A DNA stretch of 64,000 nucleotides from Anabaena sp. FACHB-1237 (GCF_014696225.1 NZ_JACJPV010000019.1:18686-82685); one strand, 5' to 3'; positions 37,795 to 48,080 are shown, counted from the stretch's first letter. Numbers and translations are program-made. The notes: generated by a model from the sequence alone, not told the origin.

Positions 37795-38329
37795 ATTAGG
37801 GAACCAATGTATTTTAACTTTTATATAATCGCATCTGCAAGTTTATCCTAAAAAATTTCTACTTTTCCATAAAAACTGCATTGCTTGACTTTATTACTTT
37901 TTAACGGTAAAATGTCAAGGTGGATAATCACTACCATGCAAAACTTTACATTTATTTACATTAAACTTAAATTTTCCTTAAAATTTCTCAAATTCTTACC
38001 ATAATCATGGTATACGAAACTTGAATAACCATAAAAAGTCAAATAATTATTTAATGAGAATAATGAGCGATCGCATTATTTATTAGACTGCATAGATATA
38101 CAATGCAATGATCACTAATTATATCCCTGAATCATAACATAAAGCTCCCCGAATTAGGTACGAATTGAATATCTGGATAGAAAACAGTTGATAATTGGAC
38201 ATTGCTAATTCTTGAGATGAAAACAACTGGGCAATTTTGCATATATTCAAAACCCAACTAGAGACGTTCTATGAAACGTCTCTATGCTCAAAAAACATCC
38301 CGCACTTATGCAACGCCGATAATTGAAAA
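37795..38329. other. Intergenic region upstream of ruvA
   Basis: About 535 bases without a gene. It holds HIP1 sites and an inverted repeat GAGACGTTCTATGAAACGTCTC at 38261-38282 beside the pentapeptide gene 3' end, which could be its terminator. Promoter of ruvA-bioF should be here. Confidence 0.45.
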
Positions 38330-38716
38330 TTACAACTTGTGCATATTATGAACAATGGGATCAAAACCTTTGGGAAACTTGGTACTATCATCATAATACG
38401 CACCATGAAAATTAGCCCCATAAATTTTAGTATGCTGTAATTTAGTACCACGTAAATTAGCTTCAGTAAAGTTCACACCACATAAATTAGCTTTAGTTAA
38501 ATTTGCATTAGCTAGATTAGAACTACCGAAATTTGCACCCCAAAGTCTTGCTTTATCCAAATTAGCCTCGCTTAAATCCGCTCCCCAAAGATTAATTCCT
38601 GGTAAATAAGCATTCATTAATTTAGCTTTAGATAGTTTTGCTGCGGGAAAATGTCTTTCCCCAGCAGAATAACGCTGTGTAAGTTCCTCAATATCCATAT
38701 TCTTGCAGTTATTCAA
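38330..38716 (-). CDS. Pentapeptide-repeat protein
   Basis: 128 aa, about ten tandem A(D/N)LxX pentapeptides (for example LWGADLSEANLDKARL, NLANANLTKANLCG), which form a right-handed quadrilateral beta-helix. These are common in cyanobacteria and rarely have a known function. The first residues (DIEELTQRYSAGERHF) are a cap. The start at ATG for MDIEEL (38698) is equally likely. Confidence 0.88.
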   Translation of the reverse strand: MNNCKNMDIEELTQRYSAGERHFPAAKLSKAKLMNAYLPGINLWGADLSEANLDKARLWGANFGSSNLANANLTKANLCGVNFTEANLRGTKLQHTKIYGANFHGAYYDDSTKFPKGFDPIVHNMHKL

Positions 38717-39089
38717 GTGATAAAATGTCTATTTCCAGAATAGTTCTTTGTTTATGAGGAAATTTATAATTCTCAAAAATCTTAATTATTATCTTTCATA
38801 GATATTTATTATCTATTCTGGCAATTTCATAAGCAATAGTAATAAGTATCAGATAGTGTTATATAGTAAACAACTACTTAAATGTGCGTTGCTGAACTCA
38901 GGTATGAAATTGAGAAATTCAAAATTTGAAACTTTGCGTCTAACGCAAGTGCTTCCCTTAGCTGATGCGCTAAATAAATATCATACCCCAATTCAGCAAC
39001 ACCAAAATAATAAAATTGTATAGCATAAAATATTGTAAAAATCAGATACCCAAGTTTTTTTAAAAGTTGGATATCTAGGATATATTTGA
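38717..39089. other. Intergenic region, no gene seen
   Basis: About 370 bases. It contains a stretch near 38880-39000 (GTTGCTGAACTCAGGTATGA and following) that resembles the region near 59680-59770, probably shared decayed repeat sequence. Confidence 0.4.
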
Positions 39090-39881
39090 CTAAACAGGAG
39101 TTAAAAATAACTTAGCTTCTGCTAGTCTTCTTCTTCTTAAACCAGCCTCCACACGACTACCAGGGTTGACATATTTTAAAAATGCTGCTTCTATTTCATC
39201 CCATTTTTTATCTCTTAAAACTCTAGTGATAGTTTGGAAATTAGCAGCACCATAGAAATTAGCACCTAAATTATAAGCAAAACTTAATAAAGCACCTCTT
39301 TGGTTAATATTTAATTCTGGCCAAACAGGAATTTTTTCCAAAGGTGGTAAATAGTTATTTTCTAATTGCGTAATTAGAAGTTCTTGCGCTTCATCTCTAG
39401 TAATTTTATCACCTAATTTCCACTCACTACCATCTTTTTTGCGAGTAGAACCCCAACCAATAGTAATAGGTTTATTACCAGTCAAAGGATCAGTATAAGC
39501 ATTTTCAAAAAAACCTTCAAACTCCTTAATTAAATTTACGCCACAAAGGGGTACTTTACCAACTGTTGCATTAGTATTTGTGGGGTTGACTGTTGTGGTT
39601 CCTATTTCTGGTTTTACTGTAACTGGTTGAGGTTTTTTAACAGCTTGTAAAGCTAGGTTTAAAGCTGTTTGAGTATTTTCACCTACTATACCATCTGCTG
39701 ATAATTTTTGTTGTTTTTGAAAGTCCTTAACTGCGGCTAAAGTGTTATTACCAAAATCACCATCTATTGTACCAGGATTAAATTTAAGAAATGTTAATAT
39801 TTCTTGCAATTGTTTAACTTTTGCACCGCGAGAGCCTTTTTTTAACAATTCATTTTTATTGAGGGTTAATGGTTGATTCAT
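39090..39881 (-). CDS. Peptidoglycan-binding GH24 lysozyme
   Basis: 263 aa. An N-terminal peptidoglycan-binding domain (about 12-75: LKKGSRGAKVKQLQEILTFL, DGDFGNNTLAAVKDFQ) and, after a Thr/Pro linker, a phage-type glycoside hydrolase 24 domain with the catalytic Glu in IKEFEGFF and the TIGWGST motif. It would cleave the glycan strand of the cell wall. No signal peptide is visible, so export may be by another route. Origin from a phage or an old endolysin is possible. Confidence 0.85.
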   Translation of the reverse strand: MNQPLTLNKNELLKKGSRGAKVKQLQEILTFLKFNPGTIDGDFGNNTLAAVKDFQKQQKLSADGIVGENTQTALNLALQAVKKPQPVTVKPEIGTTTVNPTNTNATVGKVPLCGVNLIKEFEGFFENAYTDPLTGNKPITIGWGSTRKKDGSEWKLGDKITRDEAQELLITQLENNYLPPLEKIPVWPELNINQRGALLSFAYNLGANFYGAANFQTITRVLRDKKWDEIEAAFLKYVNPGSRVEAGLRRRRLAEAKLFLTPV

Positions 39882-40004
39882 AATGTTGTTAGCTAGGAAA
39901 GCTGGTTTTTATAATTTTGCTATGTCAATTATACCATTGTGATTATTAACTATCAGGAAATTCACAAAAATTAGAACTTTTTTACAAAAATTAGAGGAAT
40001 ATCT

Positions 40005-40283
40005 ATGAAAGAGGTTAATAAACAATCAAAAATATGGAAATTGCAAGATAGATTTTTACAATTACGAATAAAATGGTTAACAGTAATTGGTGAAAAATTG
40101 CAAGATAATTATGGTAATATATTAGAATATTGGCAAGTAGAAAAAGCGGATTCTGTGATTATTTTACCTATACAGAATCATCATTTAATTTTACCTCCTT
40201 GTAGTTATCATCCAGGAGTATGAAAATTAACTTTAGACATAGGAAGACTTCACAAACAGAGGGATATTGAAACTACTAGATAA
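40005..40283 (+). pseudogene. Broken NUDIX hydrolase gene
   Basis: The first 72 codons (MKEVNKQSKIWKLQDRF, EYWQVEKADSVIILPIQ, LPPCSYHPGV) match the N-terminal part of ADP-sugar-type NUDIX hydrolases. A TGA at 40221-40223 interrupts, and the same frame continues with KLTLDIGRLHKQRDIETTR, which looks like the next, shortened segment (intact proteins read DFPGGR here), then stops. The Nudix box is missing. So the gene is a 5' fragment with a nonsense codon and deletion. Confidence 0.65.
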
Positions 40284-40361
40284 AATACTGGATATAACTG
40301 TAAAAAACAACCTATCCAATATCCTTATCTTTGTTAAATTTGCCATGCTTAACGAGTATTA

Positions 40362-40760
40362 TTACAGAATATTACAACTACCATCAACACAATAAATAGA
40401 TTGATAAGTGTCACATTTACCAAATAAAGTATAACGGTTATCGCGGATTTGTTCATAGAATTTATCCCCTAACCATTTCATACCAGGTAACGCACGATAA
40501 ACATCTACAAAAGTATTGGTAGGTAATAGTTTTCCAATTTCTTCAATAGCATTACTACCTTGCCAAATTTGGGAAAAATCATGGTTAATTAAAATCATTC
40601 CTTGCTGACATTGTTGGGGAGTAATTCCCCATTGTGTTAATGTTTTTTCATCTTGCATGGGAACATAATTAAACAATTTTCCCTGATCTATATTTTCTAA
40701 AAATCTTACAGCATTAACACAAAGATTGCACTGTCCATCATAAATTATGTAGTGTTTCAT
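40362..40760 (-). CDS. DCC-family thiol-disulfide oxidoreductase-like protein
   Basis: 132 aa, DUF393 family. It opens YIIYDGQCNLCVNAVRFL, giving the DxxCxxC motif (C11, C14) and thioredoxin-like fold, followed by WQGSNAIEEI. Family members are predicted thiol-disulfide oxidoreductases. It precedes the BASS transporter by only about 40 bases on the same strand, so the two may be cotranscribed. Confidence 0.85.
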   Translation of the reverse strand: MKHYIIYDGQCNLCVNAVRFLENIDQGKLFNYVPMQDEKTLTQWGITPQQCQQGMILINHDFSQIWQGSNAIEEIGKLLPTNTFVDVYRALPGMKWLGDKFYEQIRDNRYTLFGKCDTYQSIYCVDGSCNIL

Positions 40761-40799
40761 GGTTTTGTGATCATCATAATTTTGGGAAAATATGGGTTT

Positions 40800-41672
40800 T
40801 TAAACTTCATTAATAGCTGTTAAATTTCTACCATATATAATAGCAATAAACCCAGTTATATTCATAAATAAACTGTAAAGTGCTGCGGGAATTGCCATAT
40901 TTTGGTTATTAAGTAAACCAGCAGTAATAGCTATAGCTAATGTACCATTTTGAATGCCTACTTCAATAGCAATACAAATTTTTTGATGCAAATTGAGGTT
41001 AAACAATTTACTAATATTAAATGCAGCAAGCATAGAAATCGTATTTAACATTATCACACCTAATCCAGCTTGAAAAATAAATTCAGGAAGACGATTCCAC
41101 TCACGAATAACTAAGAGAATAATAATGATAGCTAGGAATAATGCAGCGAAAATGTTAGTGGTTTTTTCTAAAGAATTGGCCACTTGAGGAAACATTTGTT
41201 TTATGGACATTCCTACACTAATTGGTAATAGTGTCATTAAGAAAATTTGTAGTATAGTTTTGCCAATTGGTAGAGCGATTTGTGCTGTTTCTCCGATAAA
41301 ATGTTCATAGGCTAAGTTTCCTAATAAGGGAATTGTAACGACTGTAATTATACTGCTGAAAGCTGTTAAAGTAACTGAAAGTGCCACATCACCTTTTGCA
41401 AGGAATGTAATTAGATTTGAAGAAGGTCCACCAGGACAAATTGCAACTATGACTAATCCTAAAGCTATCTCAGGCTGCATGGGTATAGTCTTAGCAATTA
41501 GAAAACCAATAATTGGTAGAATAAATAGTTGACTAAATAAACCAACTGCTATAGACTTAGGAAATTCAGTTACACGCTTAAAATCTTTTAATTCTAAAGA
41601 TAGTCCCATTCCTAACATAATAATACCTAAAGCCGTAGGTAACACAAAAGTTGTTAAAAAGTTTGCTTGCAT
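40800..41672 (-). CDS. Bile acid:sodium symporter (BASS) family transporter
   Basis: 290 aa from the preferred ATG at 41672, with about nine hydrophobic helices. Characteristic BASS segments are GIIMLGMGLSLELKDFKR, AICPGGPSSNLITFLAKGD (helix with the sodium-binding crossover) and AIEVGIQNGTLAIAI. In plants and cyanobacteria family members import organic acids such as pyruvate or sulfated compounds. Substrate not predictable here. A frame extension to 41738 adds 22 unlikely residues. Confidence 0.85.
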   Translation of the reverse strand: MQANFLTTFVLPTALGIIMLGMGLSLELKDFKRVTEFPKSIAVGLFSQLFILPIIGFLIAKTIPMQPEIALGLVIVAICPGGPSSNLITFLAKGDVALSVTLTAFSSIITVVTIPLLGNLAYEHFIGETAQIALPIGKTILQIFLMTLLPISVGMSIKQMFPQVANSLEKTTNIFAALFLAIIIILLVIREWNRLPEFIFQAGLGVIMLNTISMLAAFNISKLFNLNLHQKICIAIEVGIQNGTLAIAITAGLLNNQNMAIPAALYSLFMNITGFIAIIYGRNLTAINEV

Positions 41673-41877
41673 ATTGTGATTAATGTAAAGTAATGTGAAA
41701 ATGCAATCAGTATTGTACAACTTAATGGAAACTATCACAAATTAATAAAAATGCAGACAAGATGCCTGTAAATACAGCATTTTTTGACATTATCAGGTAA
41801 TGATAAAATCCTTGTAACACAGGCATCTTGCCTGTTCATAGTGTACCTCGTGTAGATGGAATGTGGTGTATGTTTGA

Positions 41878-43257
41878 TTAATCTAAATTACGAGGTGGTA
41901 TAATTTCTCCTTGATAAAATTTCTTTTCTAGATTATTTAATTTCCACCATGCAGCACTAAATAACAAAGGAATTACTGTTTCTAGGGTAGCTAATACCAT
42001 GGAATTTTGTTTGATAAAAATCGCAATTAAAGGACTAGTTGCTAGGGTCAAAATGGCGATAATTGCACAAGCGAATTTAATTTTTTTAATGGTAGATAAT
42101 GCTTGTTTACAACTGGCACATTTTTCTGTATGGGAATGATATCTTTCCAGGAGAATGTCTTTATTAGTAATTAATGGAGGTAAAGGTTCTCCAGGAAATG
42201 TTTCAGCATTATATTTGTTTACCCATTCCCGTAATGCAGAGACAAAAGTATCAGCTTTAGTAGCTAAATAAAAGGCTTTATTAAAGTTAGCACTACCTCC
42301 TTGTGTAGCTAAATGACGTTCTTGATAATGCAGGAAGATTTGATCATCTTCTAATACTATATTTTGTCCTAGATGATAGTACCAACGTGGTCTAATTTTT
42401 AGGAAAAATTGAGGAATTTTGGAGTTGAATTTAAAGGGAAATCTGGCAATAATTCGACATTCTCCTTTTCTGATGGGTATGGCATAAATAGATGTAATAA
42501 TTCTGGCTTTTGGTGAATTAATATCATGCCACATACAACTAGGAGCGATAAAGGTTGTGGAAATTTTACCTGTTTGTTTGGCGTTTAAACCTTGTTTCCA
42601 AATGCCATAAAAACCGTCTTGATTTAATTCTTTTAATTCTAATTCTAATGGTCCAGCATTTGCTCTATTTCCCATGCTGCGATGATGGGTAAATGCTACA
42701 TGACTGGGATCTAAAAGATTTTCTAATAGGGTTAAAGCGTCATAGGGAATATCTCTAAATGTGTTAAGAATTACCCAATCTTGTGGTGATTCTTCGATGG
42801 GTTCAATAATAGGAACTGGTGTTTTTTCAGCATTTTCGGGATTACCTGGATATACAAATAATAATCCTTGTTTTTCTATAGTTGGTAATGTTTTAGCACA
42901 AGCTCTGGTAGATATTTCTGGTTGACTGTCTGGCGTTTTTTGTGGTATTCTTTGACAAGTACCATCTCCCGCAAAAGACCAACCATGATAAGGACATTCT
43001 AAATGGCCATTTTCGTTAATTCTACCTTCAGACAGTGGTACTAAACGATGGGGACATTGATCTATAAATACTTGCCAATTTTGCTTATTTCTATCCCACC
43101 AAATGACTATATTTTGCCCTAATAATGTAAATGGCGTGGGTTTGGTTTTATCTAAATCTTGGATGTAGTGAACAGGATACCATTTTTCTTGATAGGGATA
43201 GGGATAGGGATCGTATTCAGTATCATTTTGGTTGGATATAGTTGGTGTTTCCAGCAT
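41878..43257 (-). CDS. Rieske non-heme iron oxygenase, pheophorbide a oxygenase-like
   Basis: 459 aa. A Rieske [2Fe-2S] site at C68, H70, C88, H91 (CPHRLVPLSEG and CPYHGWSF), then a mononuclear iron catalytic domain with LLDPSHVAFTHH. Near the C-terminus a CxxC (EKCASCKQ, about 394-397) and two membrane helices follow. This is the architecture of the PaO/Tic55/PTC52 chloroplast family, inserted in membranes and acting on chlorophyll breakdown products or related tetrapyrroles. The exact substrate is not known. Confidence 0.88.
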   Translation of the reverse strand: MLETPTISNQNDTEYDPYPYPYQEKWYPVHYIQDLDKTKPTPFTLLGQNIVIWWDRNKQNWQVFIDQCPHRLVPLSEGRINENGHLECPYHGWSFAGDGTCQRIPQKTPDSQPEISTRACAKTLPTIEKQGLLFVYPGNPENAEKTPVPIIEPIEESPQDWVILNTFRDIPYDALTLLENLLDPSHVAFTHHRSMGNRANAGPLELELKELNQDGFYGIWKQGLNAKQTGKISTTFIAPSCMWHDINSPKARIITSIYAIPIRKGECRIIARFPFKFNSKIPQFFLKIRPRWYYHLGQNIVLEDDQIFLHYQERHLATQGGSANFNKAFYLATKADTFVSALREWVNKYNAETFPGEPLPPLITNKDILLERYHSHTEKCASCKQALSTIKKIKFACAIIAILTLATSPLIAIFIKQNSMVLATLETVIPLLFSAAWWKLNNLEKKFYQGEIIPPRNLD

Positions 43258-43525
43258 TTTATTGATTAATTTGCTAAATGTAAAGTTTCCATTTAAGATT
43301 ATAGCATTAATTATTACTGAAATTACTTAAATCTCTATTTGTTGATCAAAATCAGACGAGGAAGATGTTGAAAAAAGGAATTTGATATTATAGCATTTAC
43401 CAAGCTAGTGAGGTTGATACTACTCAGGTACAGAGTTTTTTTAGTCTTAGGGAACAGGTAACAACAGTAAATAGAGTGTACCTGATTAGACTGAGAAAAG
43501 CTATTTATTTAGTACAAAGAATTGA

Positions 43526-44203
43526 TTAGGGAATTACAATTACGGGAGTTCCTATTTTCACAATTTCATACAATTTTCGTACGTCTTCATTATACATTCT
43601 AATACAACCGTGGGAAATGGCTTTGCCGACAGAATCTCTTTTGTAAGTACCGTGAAATCCAATTTCATCTTTACCATCAGTCCAAAATCCAATCCAACGT
43701 TCTCCTAAAGGATTTTGTAATCCAGGAGGAATAATCTCTTTGCTAGAATTAAAGGGATTTTCCCAATCTGGATTTTCTACCATATTAATTACTGTAAATT
43801 TACCTGTTGGTGTTTCCCATCCTTGCTTACCTATTGCTACTGGATAAGTAGCTTGTAATATATTATCTTTATAAACATAAACTTTGCGGTTTTTAAGAAT
43901 AATAAGTAAATAAATGTTTTGCTCAGATTTTTGTTTATAATTATTAAGAATAGGTTGCGGATACTCAATCTGATTCCTCATTATTAACATCTTTATTCGT
44001 TCAAGATAGTTCTGGGAAATTGGTTTCTTTACAGAATCATCTATCTGAAGTAGATTAGAGTTTGGTTGATTAATCATATAATTATTAATCTCTGCTTCCT
44101 TCAATTTAGTCTGAGCATTGGCACTTAATGGTAATAATAAAAATATCACACTTGTGGTTAAGCAAAATTTACAAGCATTTTGGTAATACATTTGATTCAT
44201 CAT
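43526..44203 (-). CDS. L,D-transpeptidase (YkuD domain)
   Basis: 225 aa. Signal peptide (FCLTTSVIFLLLPLSANAQ) and a C-terminal YkuD domain with the catalytic Cys motif HGCIRMYNEDV and preceding HGT. It would make 3-3 peptidoglycan cross-links or attach proteins in the periplasm. Next to the Pro/Thr-rich secreted protein upstream on the same strand. Confidence 0.92.
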   Translation of the reverse strand: MMNQMYYQNACKFCLTTSVIFLLLPLSANAQTKLKEAEINNYMINQPNSNLLQIDDSVKKPISQNYLERIKMLIMRNQIEYPQPILNNYKQKSEQNIYLLIILKNRKVYVYKDNILQATYPVAIGKQGWETPTGKFTVINMVENPDWENPFNSSKEIIPPGLQNPLGERWIGFWTDGKDEIGFHGTYKRDSVGKAISHGCIRMYNEDVRKLYEIVKIGTPVIVIP

Positions 44204-44308
44204 TGAAAGTGATGGTTTTAATAATATTTAATAATATCGGTTAAATTATAGTTTCCCCCCTAGATTTATTAGGAGGGGATAGACGAAGTATTAAAAATTT
44301 AACAAATA

Positions 44309-44854
44309 TTATCCTCTTCCTCTAACTGGTTTTCTAGGTTTGTGTTTAGTATTAGGTGATTTTGGAGGTTTGGCTTCTGAATTTTGTTTTAACCTGGGTT
44401 TAACAACAGGTAATTTTGGAGAATTTGTTGGTGATTTTGGTTTTACTTGAGGTGATATTTCCGAATTTTCTCGTTGTTGAGTATCAGGTAATTTTTGGGT
44501 ATTTGTTGGTGTTTCTGTAGGTGTTTCTGGAACTAAATTTGGTGTTACTTGAGGTAATTTTTGGGTATTTGTTGGTGTTTCTGTAGGTGTTTCTGGAACT
44601 AAATTTGGTGTTACTTGAGGTAGTTTTTGGGTATTTGTTGGTGTTTCTGTAGGTGTTTCTGGAACTAAATTTGGTGTTACTTGAGGTAGTTTTTGGGAGT
44701 CTGTTGGTCTTTCTGGGATTAAAGTTGGTGTTGCCCCAGACTGTGCTAGAGATATTTGTAAAGAAGTTTCTAGAGCGATAAATAAACTACCAAAAACAAC
44801 TAAACAAGCTCTGGAAATTACAACTACAATTTTTCCTGATGATTTTTGTTTCAT
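44309..44854 (-). CDS. Secreted Pro/Thr-rich protein with 22-residue tandem repeats
   Basis: 181 aa. A signal peptide (ending near LAQS) precedes three near-identical 22-residue units (LPQVTPNLVPETPTETPTNT plus QK) and a Lys/Pro-rich basic C-terminus. It is low complexity and probably intrinsically disordered, suited to a cell-wall spacer or a matrix protein. No function known. Number of repeats may vary between strains. It lies about 105 bases from the transpeptidase gene. Confidence 0.75.
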   Translation of the reverse strand: MKQKSSGKIVVVISRACLVVFGSLFIALETSLQISLAQSGATPTLIPERPTDSQKLPQVTPNLVPETPTETPTNTQKLPQVTPNLVPETPTETPTNTQKLPQVTPNLVPETPTETPTNTQKLPDTQQRENSEISPQVKPKSPTNSPKLPVVKPRLKQNSEAKPPKSPNTKHKPRKPVRGRG

Positions 44855-45144
44855 TTTAGATTTGATGTCATTTATATGATTATTATAAATTTTACCATTA
44901 TCAATAATTCCATAATGTTTAAATTAATAAATTTTATTTTTTTTAAATGTCTTAAACTTAGATAAAAGTAGCTGAGGATACCTGAATTTTAATTGAATTT
45001 TAATATTTATATATACAATATATAAAATATTTTATCTTTATTTTTATGTTTATATTTCTGATAAAATTAGGTTTTTTAATTCTACTCAAAGCATAATGAA
45101 ATTACTCTAAAATTATTATAAATAAATACTAATAATTTTGATCT

Positions 45145-46653
45145 TTAATCACTAGAATTACACTTGAATAACTTACCACTTTCTTTTGATTTCCCATTTT
45201 CCCAGATTTCTATTTTCTTAACTGATCTAGTTTTAGATATAAAAACTACTTGACCATGTAGTGTATTATTTTTAAATTCCCCTACATATTCATTGCCATT
45301 ACTACAAATAAATCTACCATGACCCCGAAAAAGACCATTTTCAAATTGACCTATGTAGCGATCGCCATTTTTAAATATATTAATTCCTTGACCATGAAAT
45401 TTATTATTTTTGAATTGTCCTGTATAAGTATCACCATTTCCAGTATAAGTACCACAACCATGAAACTGATAATTTTCTATATCTCCCTCATATTTAACCT
45501 TACTTCCTGTATTTTTATCAATCAATATAATACTTCCTTTTCCAGTACCTTTATCTTGAGCTAAACCATAATATTCAGTGTTACCTATCTTCCTATATGG
45601 CTGTGTTGGTAAAGATGTTTTAGGACACAATACGTTCAAATCAACGTCAACTTTTTCTTGTTCTATTACAGTTGGTTTATTTTTCAAATTAGTCATGGGT
45701 TTTCCTAAAAAATTCATTAACGCAGAAATTAAAGTAATTAATAAGAACACACTCAATAAAATTAAACTTTTCTTATTTCCTAAATTTTTTAGTATGAGGT
45801 TAAACAATAATAATGGTAATGGTGGTTTTGAAACTGATTTTACTGCTTGTAAAGCTTCTATGGCTGATGGATATCTTTGATGAAAATGGCAATATACCAT
45901 TTTTTTTAAAATACTAGCTAATTTCTTGCTTACCTTGACTTCATTTTGCCAAATTATTTCTCCACTGTTAGCATCTTCTAATAATTCTTGGGGTAATTTA
46001 CCCGTCAAAGATTGAATACCAATTACGCCAACTGCATAGATATCACTAGATAATTTTGGTTTAGAATTAGCTTGCTCATTAGGCATATAACCATTAGAGC
46101 CAATAATAATAGTTGAAGTTACTTTACCTTGAGTATCAGCTACCAAACCTTGAATTTCTTTAACTGCCCCAAAGTCAATTAGTACAATTTTGGCATCTTC
46201 TCGGCGACGCATCAAGTTTTCAGGTTTAATATCTCTGTGGATGATATTTTGCTGATGAACTACTGCTAAAACTTCTAGAATTTCTTGCAACAGTTTAATT
46301 ACTTCTGCTTCAGTCCATTTTTTACCAGGAATAATTTCTGCGCTTAAGTCGCAACCATCTACAAATTCTTGTACTAGATAAAATTCACCATTTTCTTCAA
46401 AATGAGCAAATAGTTTAGGTATTTGCCGACTTAAATTACCTAATTTGTATAAAAATTTTGCTTCACTATCAAATAACCTTTTGGCAACCTCTAAAACTTC
46501 TAAGTCTGATGTTTTTGGTTTGAGGTGTTTAACAACAAATTTGGGATGGTTAGGTAAATCTAAATCTTCAGCTAAATAAGTTTCACCAAATGCACCACCT
46601 CCCAAATACTGTACAATTTTGTAGCGGTTACGGAGAATTGTCCCTATAATCAT
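45145..46653 (-). CDS. Ser/Thr protein kinase with external MORN repeats
   Basis: 502 aa. A complete Hanks-type kinase at about 11-275 (LGGGAFGETY, VVKHLK, IIHRDIKPENLM, DFGAVKE), one membrane helix at about 297-318, and an outer domain with four or five MORN repeats (YTGNGDTYTGQFKNNKFHGQ, YIGQFENGLFRGHGRF). MORN repeats bind lipids or proteins, so the kinase may be a sensor. It is 33 bases after the FHA/DUF1036 gene and probably in one operon with it. Confidence 0.9.
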   Translation of the reverse strand: MIIGTILRNRYKIVQYLGGGAFGETYLAEDLDLPNHPKFVVKHLKPKTSDLEVLEVAKRLFDSEAKFLYKLGNLSRQIPKLFAHFEENGEFYLVQEFVDGCDLSAEIIPGKKWTEAEVIKLLQEILEVLAVVHQQNIIHRDIKPENLMRRREDAKIVLIDFGAVKEIQGLVADTQGKVTSTIIIGSNGYMPNEQANSKPKLSSDIYAVGVIGIQSLTGKLPQELLEDANSGEIIWQNEVKVSKKLASILKKMVYCHFHQRYPSAIEALQAVKSVSKPPLPLLLFNLILKNLGNKKSLILLSVFLLITLISALMNFLGKPMTNLKNKPTVIEQEKVDVDLNVLCPKTSLPTQPYRKIGNTEYYGLAQDKGTGKGSIILIDKNTGSKVKYEGDIENYQFHGCGTYTGNGDTYTGQFKNNKFHGQGINIFKNGDRYIGQFENGLFRGHGRFICSNGNEYVGEFKNNTLHGQVVFISKTRSVKKIEIWENGKSKESGKLFKCNSSD

Positions 46654-46686
46654 CTTTTTTACCTACCAAAGTTTGATTATACTCTA

Positions 46687-47781
46687 TTACTTTAATTCTA
46701 GTTTATCTTGATCATCACAGGTAAAAGTTTTAGTTGTATAACCATCGGCTTGAAGATCAAATTTAATCTCATAAAACTTTACTATTTCTTTTGGTATGTT
46801 TATGTCAGGAAAAGATTCTTCAATATAGTCGAAATTTCTTTCTTTTGTAATAGATTTCTCAACAGAATTATGATCTTTCCAAACAATTTCTTTACCATTT
46901 TTATTAATCATATAGGCGTATAAAAATATGCCACTAGATTTTGTAAAATAATTAATATCAACATTTTTTTGCGGTGTAATATTTACCCAACCTTGCGTTT
47001 GCGCTACATTATTTAAAGCATAAAAAGTAGTTGCTAACTGCACATCTTTAGAACATTTATTGACAAATTTAAGTTGATGGTAATTAGCATTTTTTTTCGA
47101 TAAATCTAAAACTTTTTCTTTTGAATTAGTTTGCTCTGACTTGTCATTTGATTTGGCAGTTATCTGAGCGATTTCTTTTTGTGTATTTTGAGTTCTTTCA
47201 TTTATATACCAACCAGATATAGCAGTTATAATTGATGCTACTACTGTGGCAATTGCCATGATTATTTGTTTATCACTCCAAGACTTTTTTTTCTCACTTA
47301 TATTGTCTGGGTAAATACTTTCTGAATTAAGACTTGAATTAATATTACCTGTATTAAATTTATTACTAAATGGAAGTACACTTGTTTTAATGCGAGGATA
47401 ATTTGTTGATGGCAGTGGATAAATTTTAATTTCAGTAATCTCTATTTCCTGTTGTCCAAATACAATAATACTACCATTATTCAATGGCAATTCTTTATCA
47501 AAGGCAAGAATCTTTCCATCTACTATAGTGGTAGATACAGCATTTTTATTTTTAATAAAAAATTGTTGTTGATTTTTATCAAAGTGAATTTCAGCCTGGA
47601 GAGATGATATACTATGGTTACTTAAAACTAAGTCACAAACATTTGCATCACGCCCAACAATTATCACTCCATTATGTTTACTAACTTGTTTTTGGGAAAT
47701 TTGTTGTTGAAATATTGCATTTTCAGCCTTATTGTATTGAAAGGTAATTGCCCAAGTTAATTTATTTTTATTTAGAGCCAT
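46687..47781 (-). CDS. FHA-domain membrane protein with DUF1036-like external domain
   Basis: 364 aa. An FHA domain at about 35-115 (VIIVGRDANVCDLVLS, SISSLQAEIHFD, TIVDGKILA), a linker, one membrane helix at about 172-190 (IIMAIATVVASIITAISGWY), then a C-terminal domain resembling DUF1036 (LKFVNKCSKDVQLATTFYAL, TQGWVNITPQ). The FHA domain faces the cytoplasm and would read phosphothreonine made by the adjacent MORN kinase. Forms an operon with it (33-base gap). Confidence 0.82.
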   Translation of the reverse strand: MALNKNKLTWAITFQYNKAENAIFQQQISQKQVSKHNGVIIVGRDANVCDLVLSNHSISSLQAEIHFDKNQQQFFIKNKNAVSTTIVDGKILAFDKELPLNNGSIIVFGQQEIEITEIKIYPLPSTNYPRIKTSVLPFSNKFNTGNINSSLNSESIYPDNISEKKKSWSDKQIIMAIATVVASIITAISGWYINERTQNTQKEIAQITAKSNDKSEQTNSKEKVLDLSKKNANYHQLKFVNKCSKDVQLATTFYALNNVAQTQGWVNITPQKNVDINYFTKSSGIFLYAYMINKNGKEIVWKDHNSVEKSITKERNFDYIEESFPDINIPKEIVKFYEIKFDLQADGYTTKTFTCDDQDKLELK

Positions 47782-48080
47782 AATTTTAATAATTACCAGT
47801 AATTACGTTATAATTTATAGCTTAGTTTAATAATAAAATTTGTATAATAAGATATATTTTATTATGTTTTTTTGTTTAGTGTTATTACTACAGTGTATTA
47901 GAAAAGCTATTGTGAACTAATACCTCATTTATCAAATCATTACCTGAAGATTTACAGTCAGTTACAAAACCTGTAATATTCAGAGAGTACCCCAACAATA
48001 AATATAACAATTACCACTAATAGTTATAACATATTTTTATTAATTTTACGGGCAAAATGCTTACACCACTTTTTAATTTA
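47782..48080. other. Intergenic region, no gene seen
   Basis: About 300 very AT-rich bases upstream of the FHA/kinase operon. Probable promoter region. No RNA or relic seen. Confidence 0.4.

Noticed and set aside
39090..39881. Prophage remnant
   Set aside because: The GH24 lysozyme stands alone without holin, capsid, integrase or attachment sites.
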